From NCBI GenBank assembly GCA_047967505.1, contig CM106540.1: a DNA stretch of 64,000 nucleotides; one strand, given 5' to 3'. Under the pieces are notes generated by a model. It worked only from the letters and a program-made list of their open reading frames with translations. It made no database searches and had not been told where the DNA came from. The DNA comes from Dipteris shenzhenensis (lineage: Eukaryota > Polypodiophyta > Polypodiopsida > Gleicheniales). The translations under genes and the position numbers were made by a program. How positions within the stretch are numbered: the stretch's first letter is position 1; each line of letters starts with the position of its first letter. Of this stretch, positions 49,301-61,300 are shown piece by piece.

Positions 49301-52300
49301 ACGGACCACAGTACGGACGACGCCGTACTGTCTTCTTGGAAACTGCGACAGGGAGAGATTCTTCTTTTTTTTCGGGGAGCAGTGTCAGGGATCTAGGCAC
49401 GCAGGCCTAGGTGGTATTCGAGGAGGAAGAAGAAGAAAATCTCGATTTTCTTCAAAAAGTACAGCAGGTACATTCGAGGAAGAAAGAGAAGGAGAAAGAG
49501 CACTCTGCTCTTCATTCAGGATCATCTTTCAGTTCTAAAAACTGTGTTTTTCTTGAAAGTATAGCAAGTACCTTCATTTCCCTCGTGCTTGAGGTGACCA
49601 GAACCACAGTGTGTGGTTGATTGCACAGTTATTTTGTTCTGGGAAGGTAATGCCTTGATTTTGCAAGAGGACATATGCTTTTACTGGGTTTGAATCTCAG
49701 TTTACGGGTGAGCAGATCATAGGGCTTTTGCCCGGCAGTTGATGCTTTGTATGCCTTGAGGCAGTGTGGTGCCAGAGAGCACACATTTGTCTCGATTTCC
49801 GCAGTGTCGAGGTGACATTTTCTTGCAGGTCACATTTCTTGTGCAACACTCAGAGAACCTCAGTTGAGCCACGCTTGGCCAGGGCGCATCGAGTTTACTC
49901 GGTCCCTAACTGTCCATCGTTGACAGTGCTCAAAAGGTTCCTCGTTGAGTGTTCGTACGTTGGGATCTGTGTATGCCATTTCTACACAGGGCAGTATTTG
50001 CATTACACTGTTAGTTGATTTTGTCAGAGAGATTTGCACATTGTATGCCTTATCCCTCATTGTTGAGGTTGTTTTCACTTGGTACAAGTGTCAGATCAAA
50101 GGGCTTTTGCTCAGATTTTGCTTGAGAGCACTTGGGTTACTGTCAGAGATCTTCAGATGCCTTTTATCCCCTTGGCAGAAGGGTGATTGCTTGGGATTTG
50201 TCCCATTTTTCTGTTGCAGGTTTGTGACAGGCTGAAGTGTCTGATTTTTTTTTGGGTGAACACAACAGTGTATGCCAAGTGGTTTATGCATATTAAATCA
50301 GTGCAATACCTCATCTGAGGTGGGAGAAGTGATCAGGACAGCTGTGTTTTGTGCGGACAGCTGTGTTTTGTGTTTTGTCAGCTGATGATGCACTGTTAAA
50401 GCACTTGTGGAGCAACTGCAGCATTCTGAACTTACTGTTTTTTCTGAGAAATCAGAATTTTATGCCTATTTGAGCACGGTACAGTTTGTCAGAAGGTACA
50501 GTGATTGCAGGGACATTTACTGTTTTGCTGCAGATTCTTTTGACAGTAAAAACAGCACTATTCTGAGTGCTTCTGGCTCTTGATAGAGCAGGTTTTTTTC
50601 TGAGAAATCAGAATTTTATTCAGTCCTTTTTACTTCCAGGGAGTCAGATACTTTCCTTATCTGATATGGCATCAGGGGGAAGTGAATCATCAATTCTGAA
50701 CATAAAGAAACTGGAAGGAGCACACAATTATGCATTATGGGCAGAACAGTGTTTGAATGTACTTCTGTTAAAGAAGATTTCTAAGCCCATAAGGGTGAAG
50801 GGTGTCAAGCCATCTAACATGTCAAATGATGACTGGGAAGAGCTTGATTTGTCCGCAAGGGCAGCCATCATGCTCACTATTTTTGATACTCTTGTGTTCA
50901 ATGTTCAGGCTGAAAAGACCTCTTATGGTCTATGGCAGAGGCTAGAAGAGTTGTATGCCCAAAAGAGCTCAGCCAGTAAGGTTTATTGGTTGAAGAAGCT
51001 GGTTGATCTTCGCATGAAGGAAGGTACAGCTATGACCTCACACTTGAGTGAGTTCAATGCCATCTTTACACAGCTTATTGCACAGGGATTGAACCTTGAT
51101 GAGGAGTTCAAGGCTACCTTCTTGTTGTGTACCCTCCCTGAGAGTTGGGACACTTTCAAGACCACCCTGTCAAATTCGAATGTCACTCTTATGTATGCTG
51201 ATGTAGAGAGCTCTCTCCTTATGGAGGAGATGAGCAGGAAGAATAATGCGAGCAGCAAGTCTTCAAATGCCTTGCAGGTACAGGATAGAGGCAGGACTCA
51301 GCAGAAGGGGAGATCTGCTAGTAAGTCCAAATCCTGCAGTCAGTCCCGTGGTAAAAAGGATATTGAATGCTTTTATTGTGGCAAGAAGGGACATGTGAAG
51401 TCTAAGTGCTTCAAGTTCATACGGGATCAGAAAGCCAAGAAGGCTGAAACAAAGGATGCAGGCAATGGAAGCAAAGGCAAAGGCAAGGCCAAGGCAGATG
51501 ACTTGGATGCAGTGAATGTTGCAGCAGAAGATAGTGACAGTGACATACATGATGTTTTATGCTCTTCTGTTGTAATAGCACATACTTTGGTTATTGATGG
51601 CCATGACATGCACACCTGGCTCTTAGATTCAGGTGCTTCTTTTCATGTTACTCCTCATAGGGAGTGGTTTACTTCCTACACAGGTACTCATGGAGTTGTT
51701 CATCTTGGGAACAACTATGCATGTCAGATTGCAGGGATTGGCAGTATACAGATAGTATTTCCTGATGGACGCATATTCATGCTTGATGGTGTCCGCCATG
51801 TGCCGCAAATCAAGAAAAATCTGATTAGCACTCGCTTGTTGGATGACAGTGGTTACCACACCACATTTGGGGATTCCAAATGGGTGATTACTGATGGCCA
51901 GGTTGTAGTGGCTGAGGGTTATAAGTGTGATACCTTGTACCCTCTTTATGTTTCCAGTGTGGGTAATCATGTTGTTGCCATAACCGAGCTGCCAAAGGTT
52001 TCATTGTGGCATAGCCGGTTGGGACACATGTCTGTTAAAGGAATGCAAGAACTGTCACGTTTGGGTTATCTGCCGTCTCTTTCTTTTTCAGATTTGCCTA
52101 CTTGTGATCATTGTATATTTGGCAAGCATTCTGTGACTCCTCATAAGAGGAGAACTCCCCAGAATAGAGCACCGCTTGATCTAGTGCACACTGATTTGTG
52201 TGAGATGCCACAGTTATCACTAGGGGGTGCAAAATATTTTGTTACTTTCATTGATGATGCCACACGCAAAGTGTGGGTCTATTTCTTGAAGCATAAGGGC

Positions 52301-55300
52301 GATGCCTTAGATGCTTTCAAGAAGTTTGTCGCTCAGGTTGAGAATCGGACAGGTCGTAGGCTGAAATGCCTCAGATCTGATAATGGGGGTGAGTATGTGT
52401 CACATGCCTTTGTGCAGTTTTGCCAAGCTAAGGGCATCAAACAGGAACTCACAGCCCCTCATAATGCATCTCAAAATGGTGCAAGTGAGCGGATGAATCG
52501 AACTATTCAGGAGAAGGTTCGATGTATGCTGTCTTATGCTGCATTACCCCATGGCTTTTGGGCAGAAGCCGTGCAAACAGCAGTTCACATTATTAACAGG
52601 TCGCCAAACAAGGCTTTGGAGTTGAAAGTGCCAGAGGAGGTGTGGTCTGGCAAGCCACCTTCATATAAGCACTTACGTGTATTTGGATGCGAGTGCTTTG
52701 CTCATGTACGCAAAGAACTGCGCACCAAACTGGAGCCAAAGTCTATCAGATGCATCTTTATGGGTTATGGTGACGAAGGTGAAATGGGGTACAGGTTATG
52801 GGATCCCGTTAAACGGAAGATTATACGCAGCAATGATGTCATCTTTAAAGAGGATAGTGTACACAACGAACCCGTGCAACCTGTGGAATACAGGAGGGTC
52901 ATTTATGATGATGTTGGACAGCAAAGAATGCCCATTTATATGCAGCAGCAGGCTGCTGCAGATAACCCTGTTCAAGAGGGTATACAGGCTGAAAATCAGC
53001 CAGATAATTTTGCCAATGATGCACCACTGGATATGCCAGCAGATGGGGCTGTAGAACAGCCAGATATGGTGGTACAGCCACCCGTCATGCATGACGAACA
53101 GGCTAGACAGCAGCCTAATCCGGAACATTTTGTTAGGAGGAGCACCCGTGTACAACGGCCTCCTGCCAGGTTTGTTCCAGGAGCCAATAATGTGGCTGAT
53201 TTTATCATGCTGACAGATTGTGGTGAGCCTTCCAGCTTCAAGGAAGCTATGGGAAGAACAGAGAAAAAGAAGTGGGAGAAAGCCATGCAATCAGAAATGG
53301 ACTCCCTACTTCAAAATGATACATGGGACTTGGTGCAGCTACCTGCAGGCAGAAAGGTTTTGCCATGCAAGTGGGTTTACAAATTCAAAGTGGATTCAAA
53401 TGCTTTACCGAGGTATAAGGCCAGATTGGTTGCCAAGGGATTTAAGCAGGAGAAGGGCATTGACTTTGATGAGATCTTTTCCCCGGTAGTCAAGATGACT
53501 ACTTTGAGAGCAGTGTTAGCTCTTGTTGCTCATGACGACATGGATTTATGTCAGATGGATGTGAAGACTGCTTTTCTTCACGGAGATCTCCATGATGAGA
53601 TCTATATGAGTCAGCCAGAGGGATATGCTGTTAAAGGGAAAGAGCAGCTTGTGTGTAAGCTCAAGAGGAGCTTATATGGACTCAAGCAGGCGCCAAGAGA
53701 ATGGTACAAGAAGTTTGATGCCTTCATGCAGTCCCAAGGGTATCATAGGTGTGAGACCGATCATTGCTTGTACACCAAACGGGCAAAGGATGGCAGTTTG
53801 ATGCTACTCATTCTATATGTGGATGACATGCTTATTGCCAGTAAATCTCAGCATGAGATTAGTGCTTTGAAGAAACAACTGCATAAGTCTTTTGACATGA
53901 AAGACTTGGGTGATGCCAATCATATTCTTGGCATGCGGATTACTCGTGACAGGTCCAAGGGACTTTTGTTTCTGTCACAGAGGGAGTACATTGACAAAGT
54001 ACTGCAGCGGTTTAAAATGGTAGGGGGGAAGTCTATTAGTACCCCGTTGCCTCCACATTTAAAACTCAGCAGTAAGGACAGCCCCAGATCAGATGATGAT
54101 AAGGCTGAAATGGCCAAGGTTCCGTATGCATCTGCAGTTGGTTCTTTGATGTATGCCATGGTTGCCACTCGTCCGGATATTGCTTTTGCGGTGGGAGTCA
54201 TCAGCAGGTATATGGCAAATCCAGGCAAGAGGCACTGGGAAGCAGTGAAAGGTGTCTTGAGGTATCTCAAGGGTACCAAAGACTTGTGCATATGCTATGG
54301 TAGGCAGGATGCATTGGTGCATGATTTTACAGATTCAGACTATGCAGGGAATGCAGATAACCGGAAGTCTACTACCGGTTATATTTTCACATTTGCAGGA
54401 GGTGCTATATCATGGGTGTCTCGGTTGCAGAAATGCGTTGCACTGTCAACTACTGAAGCTGAATATGTTGCAGCCACTGAGGCTTGCAAGGAAGCAATAT
54501 GGCTTACTCGGCTGGTGGGAGATTTGGGCATTACAGGAGATATGCCAGTTTTGCATTGTGATAGTCAGAGTGCTATCATGTTGGCAAAGAATCCGGTCTT
54601 TCATCAAAAGACCAAGCACATTGATGTGAAATATCATTTCATCAGGGAGGTACTGGAAGACAAGCGACTCGAGCTTGTGAAAGTGTACACTAATGATAAT
54701 CCTGCAGATTTGCTCACTAAGAGCTTGCCTACAGAGCGGTTTGCACATTGCCGCCACATCATGGGATTAGGATAAGACCATTCTTATTTTATGGTCTTGT
54801 ATACAGTAACTGTATATTGCTGTAATTGTTATTCTTTTCTCCCCTTTAGGCACATTGGCCTTTAGGTGGGAGGTTGTTGGGGTAAAGGCACATTGCCACC
54901 CCTTTATTAAAGATAGGGTAAAACCTAATCCTAATAAAACTAATGAGTTTGTGGTGTGGCTCATCACTTCACACCCGCACACTTGAGTCTTCTCTCTATC
55001 ACACTCTCTCCCTCTTGCTCTTCTTCCCCCTTCCTACCCCTTCACATAGTTTGTTCAAGCACTACCCTTGTTTGCATCTGATGCATTGGAGCCTGAAACT
55101 TTCATTATAGCTTCCTTCTTTTTCCTTTCTTTCTCCAAGCTCTTCCTGCATTCATTGTATAGTATCCTAGCTTCTTACAATAATGGCACTTACCCTTCTT
55201 TTTCTATTGCCATGCATTTTCTTTGATGGCTGAGCTGAATCAGTCCTGAATTGAGAGCTACCAAATGAGGCTTGTTTCTGTCTTTTGCCAGCAAGGATTG

Positions 55301-58300
55301 ATGCCCATCATTCACATAAACAAACATGCTTTTTCTTGTATGGTTTCCTGCAATAACAGCCCCACTGGTTCTTGGAAAGTGAGCCGAACTATACAACCGC
55401 TCATGGACACATTTAGATAAGTATGAAAAGACAAATAAGACTCTGGCAAAGAATTCAAATTAGTGGACAAAGGTGACTATTAGGTGTAACCTCATCAATA
55501 TTCAACGAGTCAAATGATATAACATTGAATCACTTTTTTGCATCCTGGCATTGACAAGCTCTCTTTTCAAATAAGAGACCCCAGCCTCATCCCTTGCCTA
55601 GTACATATTCCCAAGCTCGCTTGGAAGTTCTGGAGAAACAGATATGAGGTATAATGAACCTTTTGACAAACAAGGCAATGAGTGACAAAGCTTGTGATCT
55701 CTAGCATCCCATCTGCTCTGATCTTGGGTAGGAGCAGCTGGCCACACCTGAGATTGCTGCCTATTGCGGGGATTACCTCCTCGTTGAGGTGTAGCAGAAG
55801 CAATCACTGCACCTCTTGGATGGGCATCTTTACCTATAACAAAACCCCAAAGACCCCTTGCAACCAGCAAATCCTTCACCATAAAACTAGGTAATAACTT
55901 GTGCCATCCATTTTATCCTTCTAGGCCAAAACTCCAAACACATCTTGGGATTTTGATTTTGATACTAGTTTTGAGCCATCTTAAAAATACTACAGATTGA
56001 AACAACTCCCCAATGAGATTTTGCAAAAGAAACTGAAGCAAAATGACACAAAACTGCAAATTTCTGCACAGCCACAAGCATTCAACAATAAGAGAAATAT
56101 GTAAAAGCCCAAATCTGCCGGCAAAATGTGTAATTGCTAATGCCTGCAAATCCCACTGAATTTGTATGGAACAAAGTCAACCCAAACTATCAAATCTTGC
56201 AAATAACTGAATTTAAGGCAAAAGCCCTAAGTTTCTCACGCAAAATTGCGAAAAGGTGACTCAAAATCTCTCACAAAAATTTGAGTGGAAAAGTGACTGA
56301 ATCTGTCAACCTTCCGTGTGAACAATTCTACAAAATTTCACTCCAAGTTATATGGAAAAATTCAGGTCTTCACAAATCTGTGCAAGATTTCACCAAGAGA
56401 TTCAAAATAGCGATAGTTTAACTAAGGATTGATGTAGCAGGTACAGGATGAAAAATGGCAAAGAAGTGAAGCACTGCGAACAAAGAAAGTATAGTTGTAT
56501 GGCTGTACAGACAGCATTGAACCTGCACGATGGACTGGCACTATTGTAAGGTGTGAAAGTATAGAATAATATGGACAGCATAGAACCTATACGATAGGCT
56601 AGCATGATTGTACGGACAACACAAGTGCTGATGCAGAAGTTGTACGATGGGTTGCAACTATACAGCAGGTGGCTACAGGCACAAATGTGATTGTATGACA
56701 GGTTGAGATGGCTGTACGACAGAGCTGCCAGGTCACACGGGTACATTGTATGTCAGGTCGTGATGGCTGTACGACAGAGCTGTATGGCCAATTGGAGCTG
56801 TGGGCATTGGTCTCGGCATTGTTTGAATCCGAGATAGTAGATGACCTAGCCTTTAGAAAGGGCCAAAGGTGTGCAAGATATATCATAGAGGATGATATGC
56901 ATAAAAGAAATGGCAAGGTTGTTATACCTAACTGAATAATGTTAGAACAATGCTATAATAGCCCATGCGTGGGCCATTCTGGTTTCGAAAAGAAATACAA
57001 GCTCGTAAAATGTAATTCTTTTGGCAAAGATAACGAAGCATATATTCATGAACTGTGACACGACATTTCTCATGTCAAGCAAGTAAGGCAAAGCACCTAC
57101 CCTTTTACAACCATTGGAAGTACTATCAGGTAGATGGTAGATCATTTCCATGGATTTCATAGTTGATCTACCAAGGACGCAAGGTGGAAATGATTCCATT
57201 CTTATGGTGGTTGATTGACTTACCAAGATTGCTCACTTCATTCCAAAGGAATCAGTTGGTACCCTATAGGTAACGGATTTGTTTATTAGTTTTGGGGTAT
57301 TGTTTCAGCAGCTCTTTACAGTTTTGCACAGCACCCTTCTCAGCTCTATATTTCAGTCATCTCTCAGCTCTCTTTAGAATCTATTACTCCTAGCTTTCAC
57401 TCTCTCACTCATGCAATAATCCTGCATCCTGGTGGACAGCACAAGCCTCTTCCATGCCTTGTAGAAGGGGCCTACATTATCAGTGTGGACAGCATCAAGG
57501 TCTCGGTATTGGTCAGCGTTGCCTCTCAGGTCTTTGGGTCTCCAATACGTGTGCACAGTGTACTCTTCAGAAGCGCGTTTCCGTGATTACACGATCAGAT
57601 TACTGTTGCATGCTACACAATTGCAAACTGTGTGGCGATCAACCGGCACACTTTGTTGCTCGGGAGGAAGGTTGAAATTGCAAGACAAAGGTAGCAACAA
57701 GAATGCGTTTAGTGCTTCCAACACAGAAAAGGGTAACAAGAAAGGAAAACCCAACAAGAGTAAGCCAAATTCTTCAGAGACAGGAACTCTTCTAATAGTG
57801 AGAGTAAGAAAAAAGAAAGTGCTACTATTGTGATCAAGACTACTTAAAGAAGAAGGTGCAACAAAAAAAGGAGAACCAATGTCTAGTAGTTAGATAGGTA
57901 ACTTGGAAGTTACAGCAGAGGAGTTATTTTTTATGGTTACACCTAGTATTCTTGAGATTGGATTCATTGGCACAAGTGTGACTTTGAGCCTATCTGACAT
58001 AGAGCAATGATTAGAAGATCCAAATCTTTTGTGAAGGTGAAGGATATCACACAATGCTCACCAAGTCATATGCAGACGAGGCCGTAGAAGGCCAGTTCGA
58101 TGAAATGTAAGGCAATTGAAAACATAGATGGTATGAGGCTCCAGAGGCTCAACATAAGGCTTCTCTAGTGGGTTCTTTAGTGAAATACCTGACTTGCTAT
58201 GATGGCAAGCAAAAAGGATGGACCACGGTATGCTTCCTCTCTAAGCATTCACGTTGATTCCAGTTAGTGGTGCCATACTTGGCTGTAGCTTGCAGCAAGT

Positions 58301-61300
58301 AGTGGCATACCGTTTGGCAGGTTTTGTACCTGACATCATTATCTAGACATGGGATTTTGGTTGTATTGCTGTGTGTCATCCTTTTAGATATGAAAATGTT
58401 CTATCTACTTGTGTGCACACCGGAGAAGTGAGATTGAGGTGTCTAGTAGCCTAGCACATTTCTGCATTAGATGACATGTTCACATTTGGTGCTTGATGCA
58501 AGGTCATTGTTTCTTCTTACATGGTGTTGAGCCAGGGATACATGCTTATGGGCGTCTTCCAATAGGGGGCAATGCTTCTTCAAGAATAAGCTTTAGAGGA
58601 AAGACGTTTGGTGGAGAAGAGAAGGCCTTCCTTGCTAAAGATAGGGAAAAGGGTAAACCTGACAAAGGTAAGCCCAAAGGGACCAGGTTTCTAAGGGTGA
58701 GAAGTATAAAGATTGTGGAGACAAGGAGAAAATGAAGAAAAATAATTTGATGGAGAGCAGTATGTGAACTATTTGGGAATTTTTAGGCATGGCTTCTATT
58801 GGCTACTTGGGAGTTCTCTCCTCTATGGATGATCTACTCTACTCTAATCTAGATCTAGACCACCGTCGAGCGCTGAAAAACAGCAAATAATTCCTTTTTC
58901 TTTTGTTTGTTTAAGGTGTTGGGTGAGAATGTGTGCAACAAGTGGCTTTGATGCCAAGGCTAAAAGGTGTGTGATACATGCACTGAAATGTGTGCGTGGT
59001 GACAAGTGTATAGAGCACAAAAAATCAAGCAATTTTCCTTTTTGGAGCACGCTCGAATTCTTCATGGATCAAGAGATACGACTTGATCTAGGTGGAGGAA
59101 GGAGTTGCCTTGGGAATAGCAGACGTCAGAGAGCGATTCAGGATATGAACTGCCGTGGCAGAGGCTTCAGCCCAAAGGAACCGAGGAACTTTCTGGTGAG
59201 TCAGCATGGTCCGAGACATCTCAACCACGGTACGATTCTTGCGCTCAACAACTTATGCTTCAGAGGCACAGGCGGTGCCGGCGTTGGCAAACTCCCGTCA
59301 AATGCCTTTTGTTACACAAAACTCATCAAATGGATGAGAACAGAATTCACCAACTTTGTCACACCAAAGAGCTTTTACATGAAAGTTAGATTCATTCTCA
59401 ACTAAGGCACACCATTCCCGGAAGCGAGAATACGCCAGAGATTTTTGAGCCAAAAAGTATATCCACATAAACCTGTTGAAATCATCAACCAATAGCATGA
59501 AGCAGAGAGCCACGCCAAGATTGGCAACAATCATTGGTCCACAGAGATCGACATGGACCAACTCTAAAGGTGAGGAAGCCCGCCGTGAAGCTTGCTTCGC
59601 GAATGCATCTCCGTGTTGCTTGCCTTGAATACATAACCGGCACTGACCATGCTTGCTATCCACATCCGGTAGTTAGAGGACCGTTTGTTCACGAGCAGCA
59701 CACCGGAGAGCATCAACATTCAAGTGACCAAACCGAAAGTGCCAAAGATCACCTTGAAGAGACGATATGATCATGGAAAGTGCTAAATGCCATGACTAAC
59801 TATACTAGTCTGTACCACTTGACCGGTAACCTTATCTCAAACTTCCACAAAGTTTTCATCAAACAATACTGTGGTTTCAAATCGGCAAGTCTCATAAACA
59901 GACAACAGATTGAATCCAAAAGAAGGAATGAACGGGACTCGAGAGGAGTGCATCCCTCCTTTTCCATTGGAATTGATGTCAAGGTTGCCTTCACCACAAG
60001 CTCTGATGGTTGAGCTATCGCCGATACAGACATCACCACCAGAGATCACAAAACCCTCCAACCCAGCTGAGGAGGGACTCATATTCCGGGATGCCCCGCT
60101 ATCAGCGATCCAGGTCCAGACGTCTTTGGCTTGGAGAGACGGAACCCCCTCTCCAATAGAGGAAGCGAGAGAATCTATCATTTCAATATGCACAAAAGCG
60201 GGAGTGATAGCAGCAGAGGAAGAACCTGGACCTTTGGAAGAACTGGGACCTTTGTTGTTAACCCGATACGGACACTTCCTCCAGTAATGACCTTTCTCGC
60301 CGTAGAATTACACGACCGTTCCGCCTTCAGTGCCTCCTTCTTAGCTTCAGTCCTCATATCAGGGGTACGACGTCCTTGAAACTTGCCCGACTGCGGAGCT
60401 GCCAAAGCGTCGGAGCCACCGCCATGGGGAGAACTTTGAAACCGCTCCTCTTGATTTGGCGCCATAGGCACCAATTCTTTCCAAGTGAGGGAACTCATCC
60501 TGCCACTAGTGATTAGGGAAAAATAAAACGCAAAGTAATGGCCATATCTTCAAATGAGATCTCCTTCCCTGCCTGAAGTATCTCTTGCTGAAATTCTTGA
60601 AGTTTATTGATATGTTCCTATGACTTAGCACGGTCTAATATCCACATCTGAACCTCAAGAGAGTCCCTTTTCATCGGGGTAGTCCGGTTGTAGAGGGAAC
60701 CCAAATGCTCCCAAATACTCTTTACGGCTGACATGTGTGTTACATGGTTAATAATCTGAGGAGTACAGTTCAAGAAGATGCCCTTGCATTGACACGGTCC
60801 TGGATCTGGGCCAGATTCTCGGCCTCCTTCTGATCCAGAATGCCCAAACTTTCCTCAAGGGGATCTGGCCTTGTGACACCTACCAGGATGCAGTCCGCCA
60901 AGTCATAAGACTGCAATACTGACTCTATCATAACATGCCCAACGCCATAATTGTTCCCATCCATTGACGGTCGACAGGGAACGTGGGTAACACAGGGACC
61001 TTCACCTTGTTTTCTGCCAAATCTTGTAGAGAAGCCATGGGTTAGAAGTGAAAGGGACGGGAAAGATCGGGAAGGAGGATAGAAGAATGGCAATGAAGGA
61101 AGAAAGAAAGGAGGAGGAAGAAGAGAAGGCTGAAGAGGTTTGAAGAGGATGCTTCCTTCGACCTCCGAGTGACTGGCCTTCACACAATCTGTTCCTTCGA
61201 TCTGAAAACACCCTTCAAAGTAACTATCCTTCTATGTACTCCAAACAGCAGCCCGTACCTTCTCAGCTTCCACTACGAACAGCTTCCAAAGAGTTGGTGT

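Larger units (their letters stand above)
48807..55044 (+). mobile_element. Young, structurally complete Ty1/copia retrotransposon, 6238 bp
   Basis: It has 170-bp LTRs (48807-48976, 54875-55044) starting TGTTGG and ending TTCA. They differ at one base only (ccccca versus cccgca near position 103). A 5-bp target duplication (catag) flanks it. The initiator-Met primer site, a 1.7-kb leader, an unbroken gag-pol frame and a polypurine tract are all present. It lies antisense to NADK2 in the 22.9-kb intron and inside the old copia element. One difference in 170 sites implies recent insertion on any plausible substitution rate. Nothing in the sequence shows it to be inactive. Confidence 0.97.
42496..55979 (-). 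mobile_element. Old Ty1/copia element, twice interrupted
   Basis: Minus-strand copia domains occur in the right order from high to low coordinates: gag (55979-55050), protease (about 48800-48680), integrase (48360-47690), RT (47290-47004 and 43649-43190), RNase H (about 42960-42560) and a polypurine tract (ACCAGGGGGA, 42505-42496). The last abuts TGTTGG, the likely start of the 3' LTR at 42495. Two later insertions split it: a hAT at 43658-46995 inside RT, and a young copia at 48807-55044 between gag and protease. Stops and frameshifts in most parts show it was old when hit. The LTRs are not well defined; the 5' one was not found. Confidence 0.85.
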
